From the NCBI RefSeq assembly GCF_947179165.1, contig NC_077242.1:30110097-30174096 (forward strand): a stretch of 64,000 bases of DNA, in the 5' to 3' direction. Positions within the stretch are counted from its first letter, which is position 1. Each line of letters opens with the position of its first letter. A program made the position numbers and the translations under genes. This document shows positions 44,019 through 54,517 of the stretch, piece after piece. The notes beneath the pieces are model-generated. The model did not search any database, was not told the DNA's origin, and saw nothing but the letters and a program-made list of their open reading frames with translations. Origin of the DNA: Solanum dulcamara (taxonomy: Eukaryota > Streptophyta > Magnoliopsida > Solanales > Solanaceae).

Positions 44019-46873
44019 TTCACAATCTAGACTACCATGAGTGACACCCACACCAACCCTCCAGTAGGAGAACTAAACTATAACCCAACACTTAACCGAG
44101 TAACTTAATTAAGAAGGAAAATAGTCTAAATAATAACCGTTGAAACAATAATAGATTTAGTTGCCATAAACCAAAATATTTGCGAAATAAAACTCCTTCC
44201 TGGAACCTGAAAGTTGTAGTACCAAAATTCTAACAAGGTCTAGATTGTGGGGATGCAAAACTAAATAAGAAAATAATAAACTAAAGTCTATGAATGACTG
44301 ATGTCCAAAATGATGGAAGAGAAACTTGGAGGAATCCATGCCAACCTGAACAAAATAGCTCACCCTTAAATTCAACTAGTGGAAGTCTCACAGTTGTGGT
44401 CTCGCGATAGCTACATGAATATGTCATGTACTCAACAAAGAAAGATCAAGTACAGTATCTGTAGAGACCTTCTTGGGAGGATGCTACTACTTAAAAAGAG
44501 AACATATATAATACTTGTGATATTTAAAGAGCTTAAAGTACGACATATTTATATAATATAGTAGTAACTTTTGGCCCATTTAAAATAGTAAAAGATGTAA
44601 GATTTTGACAATTTAAAATTTATTTGATCTCAATTTAGCCAAATAAAATATCCAGTTTATGACCGGGCAACTTTTTATAATGATTTAAGAAAATACCTAG
44701 CGAGACATCCAAGTATGATTCCATATCATTGCAGTTCATGTTATAAGCTATTACAAAATTATGAGTACCAAAGTTTACTAGTTCATGGTTCATACAAATA
44801 TTTCAACGCAAGCCGTAAATTTAGTACATCACAAGACTTGGATTTACACACCCCAAAACAACAAAACAAGCAACCAAATTTAAGTTACAGCCCATGGTTT
44901 CATGAATGGTTCAACTCTGAAAAATAAATACATATACACAAGTACCCCATGGATCATATACATGTCCCAAAACTACAACAAAATATAGATACCTATATGC
45001 AAATGTGATCTTCCTTAAGCTCCCCAAAACTTTATCTCCAAAGTCCAACTTCAAGCATCTCCTCAGACATTTCCTACAATACAAACAACTATTGCTAAGC
45101 ATAAAGCATAGTGGTGTAAAAACTATAAGTCTAAAGCCTTTAGATTCTCCAATTACTCTTCTCAGGTGAGGAGTAGCACAATTGGAACAAACTAAATAAA
45201 TCAAGTAAGCAAATATATCAAGAGTATCAAGTTCGATATTTAAAAGTTTAAGTGTCAAGAATTCATAGAACCACATTTATAAGAGATTAAATAACAAGTT
45301 TCACCCAATATATGCCATGCCGTCAAACCAAGAATATCAAGTGTCAAGAAGGACTAGAGCCCTGTATCAACAAGGGTAAAGACCCAATAATCAAGAGAAC
45401 CAGGAACTATATTAAAAAAGGCTTTCTAGTTCGTACTCAAAATAGACAACTTCCATACTTAAGATGAACCAAAAATACAAAATCAAGATGGAAAAAGGTC
45501 AAAATCAAGAGGCATGGCAATAGTTACAAAGTCACATCAACAAGAAGGATAAATTCCACGATAATTTCAAGTGATCGAGCAATCCGTACAAGTGGGCGAG
45601 TTAAAAAATTGTCTTGGAAGTCTCCAAGATACCAACACAACAATCCAAAGTAACAAGAAATAACCAACGTACCAAGATAAGCTTCCAAATATACCAGCAG
45701 GTAACAAGAGTACAAGTACAAGTTTATAGACAAACCTCAACATTTTAGTATACAAGTAGCCCAACACAACTTCAAGAGTTCAAATAGTAGACCAACTAAT
45801 GTCTCAAGTTCCTCAACTTGTACGCCATGTCATAATACTAAATTTTGAACTTGAGATTTCGTGTACAAGTTGAGGAACTTGAGGCATTGGTTGGTCTATT
45901 GTAGCATACTACTGTAGCATACTAAATCTCAAAGTAGAGTAGTGTACATGAAATAAGATTTATCATAAAAAGTAAGCCTAGAATGTGTAAATAACACTAT
46001 ACTACCAAAACAGTAAATTTGGTCAGCCTAGTACCTTATGTCGTAATACTAAATTTTGAAAACACAAATGGCAAAACTAGACTTATGTACTCTATGAAAG
46101 TTGTAGATATATGTCTTAAGTTTAAAAAAATTTAATAATCATAAAAAATACATTGTGTAAAAAAAGATATAAGCAAAACAATGATAGTTGCACATAGGGG
46201 ATTTTTAAATCAAGAATCTGAACAAAACTTATCCTAACTTGCATCCACTTTTTTGAGTTCAAAACAACACAATTAGGTTCGAACATGAGCATAAGAGTTG
46301 TAGATATATTTTTTATATATACAAAACATATTTATTCAATAAAAAAAAGATTTACACAATGAGATATTCTAAAATTACTGACAGCTACACAGTTTCAAAA
46401 AAAGAATTTTGTTTACTTACCACAAGGAAGGGGTTGCTTTGTGTTCTAGCTGAAAGGACAAGTTTCCTTGGTGATTTTCTGTGGAGTTGTGATGTAGAGA
46501 GTGTTCAGGAGTTTTTTTATCTTTAAGGAATCGAAATTAAGAGAGGAGGTGGAAAATATGACCTTCTAAAATGATATTTATCACTATGAGCTACTAGAAA
46601 GGGATACCCGAACAGTATAAAGTGGATGCCCAAAATGTATAAATATATACATATATATAAGCTACTTTTTTATCAAATTAAAGCTAATATTAATTAGTAT
46701 TTTATGTAAATACCCCAATACAACCCCTTAAATTACAATTGCAATTTATGGTAAGCAAATTTTTAAATATCGCAAACTTTCATGTTCCTAAATTGTGAGT
46801 AACACACACTCTAGTTTTTAAGGAATCTTCCATCTAAGTGTGAATACTAACTTATATAATTAGGGGCTTTACA
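44019..46873 (-). repeat. LTR shared by the minus-strand bodies G2 and G3
   Basis: On the minus strand it starts TGTAAAGCCCC (46873), preceded by the purine tract AAGGGGGAGAGAG (46875-46887). It ends near 44019 before the G2 primer site. Integrase lies upstream of it and gag downstream, so it is a 3' LTR to one body and a 5' LTR to another, as in the plus-strand arrays. AT-rich, with no conserved frame. It contains a strong inverted repeat at 45788-45898. Confidence 0.8.
45788..45898. repeat. Long hairpin: 36-nt arms, 39-nt loop
   Basis: Left arm 45788-45823 and right arm 45863-45898. The inner 21 pairs around TCAAGTTCCTCAACTTGTAC are perfect. The two mismatches further out are T opposite G, so plus-strand RNA could form G-U pairs and a full 36-bp stem. 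The flanking text ATAATACTAAATTTTGAA lies in the loop and recurs at about 46040. Confidence 0.85.
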
Positions 46874-48150
46874 ACTCTCTCCCCCTTAAAAATAATTATA
46901 TCAAAATTTACCTCATGTTAGTCTTGAAACAACTGTAGATATTGAGTCCTCATGTCTTCTTCTCGCTCCCAGGTGGATTCTTTCCTAGAATGGTTCCTCC
47001 AAAGTACCTTTACTAAGGTTATTCTCTTTTTTCTAAGTTGCTTCATTTTATGATATTGAATCAGGATAGGTTCTTCGTTATACGTCAAATCTAGATTAAC
47101 ATCAATAGATTCAACTTGTAGAACATGAGATGGATCATAGCGATATTTTCTGAGCATCAAAACATAGAAGAAATTGTGGATCTTTTGCAACTCAGGCGGC
47201 AAAGCTACTTTATATGCAATTGGTCCTACTCTTTTAAGTATCTCATAAGGTCTAACAAATTGGGGACTAAATTTCCCTTTCTAGCCAAATCTCATAATCA
47301 TTTTCCATGGAGACACCTTTAAGAATACTTTATAACCAATTTGATGCTCAATATCACGCCTTTTAAGGTCAACATATGACTTTTGTCTATCAGAAGCAAT
47401 CTATAGATAATCCTAAATAATTTTTACCTTGTCTGTCATCTATTGCACAATTTTAGGACAAATAAGTTTTCTTTCACCAACTTCACTCCAACAAAGAGGA
47501 GTCTGACATTTGCTTCTATATAAGGCTTCATAGGGAGGCATTCCAATGCTCGCTTGGTGACTATTATTGTAAGAAAATTTTATCAAAGCCAAGTGTTTGT
47601 CCCAACTACCCTCAAACTCAATAATTCAAGCTCGAAGCATATCCTCCAAAATTTGTATCATTCTTTCCGACTGCCCATCTATTTGGGGATGGAACGAAGT
47701 GCTAAAATTCAATCCTATCCTAAGGCATCCTGCAAGCTACCCCAAAATCTAGATGTAAACCTTAGGTCTTGATAAGATATAATAGAAACAGGGATCCCAT
47801 GCAATCTTACAATCTCATTAATGTACTATTCTGCTAAATGCTCAAGTAGGTAATCCATTCTGACTGCCTAGAAGTTAGCACTCTTTGTTAGTCTATCCAC
47901 TATCACCCATATTGTATCATGATTTATTTGAGCACGAGGAAGTCCAAAAATAAAGTCCATAGTTATTCTCTCCTATTTCTATTCCGGTATTGATAAGGGT
48001 TATAACAACCCAACTGGAATCTGATGGTTTGCCTTTGACAAACCAAACATCTTGAAATGAACTCTGAAATGTCCTTCGTCAAACCATTCTACCAATAATT
48101 TTATTTGATGGTATGGTACATTTTCATACCTCCAGGATGCATTGCATATG
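46874..48150 (-). pseudogene. Integrase, minus-strand gypsy element G3
   Basis: The C-terminal tail is open in frame 46918-47202 (MPPELQKIHNFFYVLMLRKY, KRITLVKVLWRNHSRKESTW, MRTQYLQLF). The core is spread over frames: first Asp in ITMDFIFGLPRAQ (about 47955), then IWVIVDRLTKSA, then [11 protein letters not shown] followed by [11 protein letters not shown], where the second catalytic Asp reads Tyr (about 47770). The third catalytic Glu region is lost to a frameshift. The remnant of the zinc region lies at about 48020-48150. Confidence 0.8.
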
Positions 48151-48800
48151 GTGAAGCATGTGCTTCATTCAAGATTTCTCTCCTTAATTTATCATCATTA
48201 GGAAGGCATAACCTATTTTGGTAAAATAAGACACCATCATCCTGTAACGTAAAACAAGCTTTTCCCCATTTTGAACTTCTTCGGTCAATTGTACAAGTTT
48301 CTCATCTAACTTTTGCGCCTCTTTCATCGGCTCAAGTAATATAGGCTTTACTTGCAAATTAGAAAAAAATGAACCATATGAATCAAGTTTAAAATAGACA
48401 TTCATGGCTCTTAACTTAAGAAGTAAAGGCAAAGGATTCGAAGATAAGCTTGCAAAGTATTTGCGACTTAAGGCATCTGCAACCACATTAGCTCTACCTG
48501 GATGATAGTCAATCGTGCAATCATAATCTTTGATGAGTTCAAGATATCGACGTTATCTTAAGTTCAGCTCTTTATGTGTAAGAAAGTATTTTAAGCACTT
48601 GTGATTAGTAAATATATGACATTTTTCTCCATACAAATAATGCCTCCATATCCTTAAGAAAAACACTATAGCAACAAGTTCTAGATCATGAGTAGGATAA
48701 TTCAACTCATGTGGTTTAAATTTACGAGAAGCATGAGAAATAATCTCCCTTATTTTATCAAAACACATCCCAAACCACGATGAGAAGCATCACTATATAC
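48151..48800 (-). pseudogene. RNase H, element G3
   Basis: Frame 48553-48768 has [20 protein letters not shown] (second acidic residue kept) and [20 protein letters not shown]. Frame 48184-48486 has [14 protein letters not shown] (last Asp kept) and the linker. The first acidic block (VYS...) near 48793-48850 is spoiled by a short duplication: TATACACTACATAT at 48801 is repeated as TATATACTACATAC at about 48830. Confidence 0.8.
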
Positions 48801-49755
48801 TATACACTACATATGTTCCCTTAAAAAAACTATATACTACATACTCTCTCTCCTCCATTGGTAGAGTAAGTATAGGAGCTTGTGTCAACAAGAATTTGAG
48901 CGTTTCAAAGCACTCTTGGCATTTTTCATCCCAAGTAAACTTTACTTCCTTCTTCAATAGTTTGTTCAAAGGAGAGGCTATGATGTAGAAGCCTTTCACA
49001 AACCTTTTATAGTATCCTGCTAAGCCCAATAAACTTCTTACCTATGTAGGACTTTTAGGAGGTTTTCATTCAGCAATTGCTTCAAGTTTACTAGGATCCA
49101 CCATTACACCTTCGGTTAACATAACATGTCCTAGAAAAGCCACTTCATTAAACCAAAATTCACACTTGAAAAGTTTAGCATAAAGTTCTTTCTCCTTCAA
49201 AATTTACAAAATAATCCGAAGATGTTTATCATGATCTTTACTACTCTTGGAATATATTAAAATATCATCTATCAATACCACCATAAATTGATCAAGATAA
49301 GGCTTAAATACTTGATTTATTAGATCCATAAATATTGTAGGAGCATTAGTCAATCCGAATGGCATTACCAAAAATTCATAATGACTGTATCGAGTTCTAA
49401 ATGTAGTTTTAGGAACATCTTTCTCTCTAATATGTTGTTGGTGATACCCGGATGTTAAATTAATCTATGAGAATAAATTAACACCCTTCAGCTTCTCAAA
49501 CAAATCATCAATCCTTGGTAGTGGATATATGTTCTTGATTGTTATTTTGTTCAATTGTCTATAGTCAATACAAAGTCTAAGAGTGCCATCTTTCTTCTTT
49601 ACGAACAACAATGGGGCTCTTCAAGGAGAAACACTTGGATGGATAAAGCCTTTCTCAATAAGTTCTTGCAATTAAGTTTTCAATTCCCTTAGTTCTACTG
49701 GAGCCATTTTATAAGGAGTGATAAAAATAGGGGTAGATCCAAGAATAAGCTCGAT
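48793..49755 (-). pseudogene. Reverse transcriptase, element G3
   Basis: All main RT blocks are readable on the minus strand with few stops. They are [20 protein letters not shown] (about 49550-49610), [32 protein letters not shown] (about 49335-49390), the intact catalytic [11 protein letters not shown] (about 49250-49283), CEFWFNEVAFLGHVM, and LLGLAGYYKRFVKGF (frame 48793-49029). It differs from the G2 RT in the catalytic motif and flanks. Stops occur near 49670, 49625, 49470 and 49040. Confidence 0.85.
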
Positions 49756-49762
49756 CGGAAAT

Positions 49763-50394
49763 TCAACTTCTCTTTCCGGTGGCAATCCAAGAAGATTTTC
49801 TGGGAAAACTTTCAGAAAAGTCACACACAGTAGGTATGTATTTAAAACTAAGACTCTTCACACATATATAAATTATATGAGTAACATATGTACTACAACC
49901 TTGAAAAATCATCTTTCTAGCCATGGCCACAAAAATAATACTAGATGTCAATGATATTTCAACTTGTACAATAATGTGTGAAAATGTAGGATCCTTAAAA
50001 GTCAAATGCTTGGACCTACAATCCACTACTGCATGGTATTTATAAAGCCAATCCATCCCAATAATGATATCAAAATCGTGGAAAGGCATTTCAATCAAAT
50101 CAGCAGGGAAGACTAGGATTTGAAATACAAAGGGACAAGCTTGGTAAATTCTATTACAAATAATTTGGTAATCCAAAGGAATTTCAACCAGAACGTCATA
50201 GTTAAGTCTCACATATTTCACATTTTTAGGAAAAATAAGTGATGAACAAATATAGGAATGTGTAGAACCAGGATCAAATAGTATAAAAACACATAAGCAA
50301 AATAAGTGAAATTTATCGACAACCACATCCTGTCCCTCTTGATCATCTCTCTACCTCATAGCATAAGCTCATGTAGCAGCTCTTAACCTGCTAG
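49763..50394 (-). pseudogene. Protease with intact active-site loop and gag end, element G3
   Basis: A continuous 187-codon minus-strand frame (49763-50326) covers the whole retropepsin domain: LFDPGSTHSYICSSLIFPKN with Asp-Pro-Gly-Ser kept, PADLIEMPFHDFDIIIGMDW (flap and C-terminal motif), and the linker to RT. Upstream 50327-50394 is the last bit of gag, cut off at 50394 by an inserted LTR. Among the protease remnants here this is the only one with the loop residues in place, but it would be translated only as part of a broken polyprotein. Confidence 0.82.
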
Positions 50395-50857
50395 TGATGT
50401 GTCGCCAAAATATGATATTTATGATTATCAAAACAAGGAGTTATTATAAGTTCTCAAGTGAGTTTTTTAGTTTTAAATGCCTTTTTGGTCACTTTTTAGG
50501 GAAATTGAAGTGAGCTTGGTTTGATAGTATTGGGCATGGTTTATGTGGAAATTTGATTAATATTGAAGGATGTTGGTAGCTTATGTTGGGGTGAGTTCAA
50601 AAGGAAAGAAAAATATGCAAGAATTTCTAGGTTGACAAGAGTTCGGCAAGGTTTTGCTACAACTTGAAAGGAGAACTCAAAGAACAAACTTCACGAGGAC
50701 TTGAAGGACCTTGGAATGGGTGTTGGGAAATTAAATCAATATGTTGTGACCAATTATTCCCACTGATACATCCACCACGAACCGTGATAGGAAGTATTGG
50801 CCATGAAAAGAAACCCAAGTCATGAAGATGACTTCCCAGAAAGGATGCTAAGAAATT
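50395..50857 (+). repeat. 5' LTR fragment of the Athila/Tat-like element
   Basis: Matches 54518-54980 (for example AAGAACTCAAA, ATGTTGTGACCAA, GATGACTTCCCA). It breaks off after AAGAAATTTA, where an unrelated minus-strand LTR fragment begins. The rest of the LTR and the primer site are missing. Confidence 0.8.
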
Positions 50858-51826
50858 TAGTTTGTTTCTAATATAAAGCATCCTTATACAATTTTTTCAC
50901 TTTAAACCTTATTTAAGAAATGTAATATACCTCATAACCACATCATAAACTCCAACTTGAAAGGGAAAATCTGACCTTGCCTGAAACGCGCCAAAACTCC
51001 CCTCAGAAGTTTTTTTAGCACGACTAAAACTTCGTGGCTGTTTGTTAACCTTTTGGTGCTGATCCAAACCATGAATTTACATAACTAATACCTTCATAAC
51101 ATCAAGGTATAACCTAGATAATTAATTTATGGAATGAAATCAGAAAACTTACCTTTCTTTTGCCCCAAATTTGTGGCTCTCTCTCTCTAGCTCAAGGTTT
51201 CTCTTCTCTTCTCTTTTTTTCTAGAAATTTCCTTGGATAAGAATGACTTCTTTTGGATAAATATGACCATAAATCATATATATATAGGCCACCTTAGTGG
51301 GTGACACGTGTTAGCCCCTAAGTGGTGACGTGTCAAGCCCTTATAGGGCTAACACAACACACCTCCAACCATGGGCTGCCACATGGAAGGTGGGGCCCAC
51401 CCCCATGTTTCATCTGATGCCACATGGCACTTCCATTTGTTTCCATGTGGCACTCTCTCTTTCTTCCATATGTCACCTTTTTTTCCTTCTCGTGGCTTCA
51501 TAATCTCGTCTTGCTTTATAAACCTATGTAATCCTTGCTACGTTGGTATGTACTCAAGTAGTTTAAGTATGTAAAATTTTCAAGTTGGTAGCTTATGAAA
51601 ATAAGTCGAGTCCTATGACTCATTACTTAGCCTCTAATTTCTTATGGATTCTTACGACCCTATTTCCAATCTTCTCTATTACAGGGTATCTCATTCTCCC
51701 TTAGAATTATTTGGTAGCGTTGTAGATTATTCGGCTCACATGGTGCCTTCTAAAGAGCTTAAGAACCTTTCAAGAAACTTAAGAAGCTTAATAACCTTTC
51801 AAGGTATAAATGTATGGAGTATAACA
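50858..51826 (-). repeat. Minus-strand LTR fragment of the LARD/solo family
   Basis: The U3 and leader part of the same LTR family as 31648-34783 and 56290-59407. On the minus strand it starts TGTTATACTCCATAC at 51826. It includes TATA (51276-51287) and two G-box-like words, TGACACGTG (51302-51310) and TGACGTGTCA (51326-51335). The 3' two thirds of the LTR are missing; both outer junctions lack a target duplication. Confidence 0.8.
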
Positions 51827-52870
51827 CATACGACTGTTCTGTTTCTATTATCTCTATCTAGGGAGCATTAAAGTGGTTAAACGACCTTCCACATGACTCA
51901 ATCACAACCTAGAGGGAGCTAAGGGAAGCATTTCTTGAGATATTATTCCCACTATCTAAGAAGCTGCAAATCAAGGATGAGATTGGTACACACAAGCAGC
52001 TACCTACTGAAGCAGTACATGAGACTTAGGAGAGATTCAGGAAAAAGTGGAAGAATTGTCCAAACCATAACCTGACCAACAAGCATATGAAGGAGTTATT
52101 TTATAGATCTTTCAACTTTGTGACCAAGCCATTATTAGATACGGCTTATGGAGGATTATTTATGGCCAAGTCATTTCAAAAAGCCACAGCAATCCTGGAT
52201 CAGCTCACAAATAATAACAGAGCCTGGTATACTAGAGACAATGATATGGAAGGTTTTGGCTTCCCACTTAAGATGTTAGTAGAGCAAAAATAAATAGAAG
52301 AGGTACATGATCAAGAATGGCTATCATGCGGACTCAAATAGACCTGCTGACCAAACAACTGATAGGTGGCGGGATGGAAAAGGTAAATATTGTGGATGCT
52401 ACAAATCTCTATGAAGACCTACCTGGTGATGAATTGTCTAAGTACATGAACAATTGGGGTTTCCAGACATACAATTCTAAGAACCAAGGTCTGAACTTTC
52501 AAAGAGATAGATACTATGATAGGATAACCACCGTAGTCAAGGTAATTGGCATAACTATAATCAACACAAAAATAATCGGAGTAGCCTTTATGTGCATCCC
52601 TAAAAAAGAGACAGAGCTAGAGCAAACAAATCAAGAATGGAAGAGATCTTGACTAAGGTGCTGCAAAAGACAATCTATAGAATCAGTTGTTAAGGAGCTG
52701 AAGGGTGACATATCCAAAATGACCTAAGTGTTAGAGCCACACTGAACCTCTATCAAACAGTTAGAGCAACAAATAGGGCAATTGTCAATCATGGTGAATC
52801 AAATGAAGAATGGTGCACTACCTAGTGACACTGTTCAAAATCCAAGAATGGAGAAATAGTGCAGTTTGAG
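51827..52870 (+). pseudogene. Athila/Tat-type gag remnant
   Basis: Readable blocks in three frames: ALKWLNDLPHDSITT, LREAFLEILFPLSKKLQIKD and ERFRKKWKNCPNH (51850-52070); frame 52087-52293 (MKELFYRSFNFVTKPLLDTA, YGGLFMAKSFQKATAILDQL); frame 52317-52652 (MRTQIDLLTKQLIGGGMEKV); then SIKQLEQQIGQLSIMVNQ and GALPSDTVQNP (about 52745-52850). This order matches the capsid and the coiled C-terminal region of Athila-type Gag. The N terminus is missing and the gene ends about where protease should begin. Confidence 0.8.
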
Positions 52871-54517
52871 AATATCACGCCGGGACACTAAATCAGGTGA
52901 TTCATGGGAGGCAACCTATGTAGATACTTGAGAAAGTCTGAGTAATGAAGGTAACCTACTACTGATGCTTAGGGCATCCCAGGTATGATCATTTCCCTTA
53001 TTTTTAATTTTGGGAGTTTTTGAGTGCATTGAGGATAATGCACAAATTTTAGTGGGGCATAGTGCATCCTGAAACCCTTTTGAGTTTTTCTTGCCATGTT
53101 TCTTTTATATGAAGGTGTATTATTTAGTAGAACTGGCATGTTTAGGTTGTTTGTATGAATACAAATGTCTATAGGAGTTTGTAGTAACCCCATAAAAGTG
53201 ACAAAAAAAATGCCCCCTATTCAAAAATTTGTGAATGATTGTGTGATTGCATCTCAAATGTGATAACTGATTTGCTAGGATCTTTGTAACATTATACATA
53301 GTGATTTTCTAGTTATGACTGTGTTGATAAGTGCTAAATAGTATAAGATCAGTGTCATGTGTGTGAGCTAAATTTGTGTGGTTTGATTGAATCATTTGTA
53401 AGCTAGAACTTTCCTGGTTCGTCTCACTAAAATAATTGGATAGCTAGATTAGGATAGAATCATAGTCCTTTATTGATAATGAGTCACTTAGCCTAAAATT
53501 AACTAACCAATGAAATTATAGCCTTTAAACCAAAGTTTGAGCTCTAAATAGAAATTTTCTTTGATTAACCAAAATTCACCTTCCTTTTTTGTCGACGAAT
53601 CCAAATTTTGGCCCTGGTCTCTTCAAAGGACAATGTGTACCTCAACCCAGGCTAAAAGCCTAAGTTGAGGCTCGCTACTATAAGGATAATTAGTATTTTG
53701 AACTTTTATCTTGGCCCTGGTCCCTTCTAGGAGATTATATACTTCAACTCAGGCCAAAAGCCTAACTTGAGAGTTGCTACTATAAGAAAAAGCAGAAAAG
53801 TTAGGGAATGAAAAGGATAATGGGCTGAAAAGATAAGAAACACATGGGTTGTGGTCTTAGGTAAAAAAGAAAATAAGTGCAAAATGAGTCATAAATAAAG
53901 AAAAAGATTGAACAAAAGAAAAAACCACACCCGAGAAGGAAGAATGAGGAAATAAGAAAAGAGTAGCAATTTAGAGGGTTGAAAACAAGTAGTTATGCCA
54001 AAGTAGTGTATGGAGGGGAAAAGTAGTCACTTTTATCTTTAATGTATCCTACATAATCCCAAGCCTTCATTATAAGCCTAAAAAGTCCTATTGTGATCCT
54101 AAAAAGGTTATTCAAGAGTTCAAGTGTTGAAAATAAGGGCAAGTCTATGGTCTTTACTTGTGCATTGTTGAACTTCTTTTGAGAGTGCGAGTAATCTTGA
54201 TTCAATTTCTGTTTTGCTTATATACATTGTGTCAGAGACTTATTTGTAGTGAAGGCATTGTGATTGTATTATTTGGTTGCTACATTGACTTTTTATAACT
54301 ATTTGCATTGATTTGGTTAAGTTATGGATAGTACAATGTCATAAAGTAATCCTCGCGAGTTGGTTAGAGCATGAGTGCATTTCATGAGTGTAGTTGGGCA
54401 TGATTTTTATGTTGCAGGGCTGTTATATGTTTCCTATGAGTTGTTTGTATTTGTGCGTCATTTGGTTTATGTTTTGTTATTGCTTGAGGACAAGCAATAA
54501 TTTTAAGTTGAGGGTGT
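52871..54517 (+). other. 3' noncoding region of the Athila/Tat-like element
   Basis: Joins gag directly to 3' sequence. A GAGGATAATGCACAAATTTT-type word (about 53030) and TTGAGGACAAGCAATAATTT (about 54484), both usual near the 3' end of these elements, appear in order. AAGTTGAGGGTG (54505-54516) is the polypurine tract. A 103-bp period direct repeat (53611 and 53714) lies in the middle. The minus frame 53993-54205 is not recognised. Confidence 0.7.
53611..53800 (+). repeat. Direct repeat, about 103-bp period, two copies
   Basis: GCCCTGGTC..CTTC, then CTCAACCCAGGCTAAAAGCC / CTCAGGCCAAAAGCC, then GCTACTATAAG occur in both copies. Each also holds a small palindromic pair, AGGCTAAAAGCCTAAG. Confidence 0.8.

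Noticed and set aside
50390..50394. GCTAG as left TSD of the Athila/Tat-like element
   Set aside because: No matching GCTAG found at the presumed right end; CTTAG at 56285-56289 differs and is better explained as flank of the 56290 insertion.
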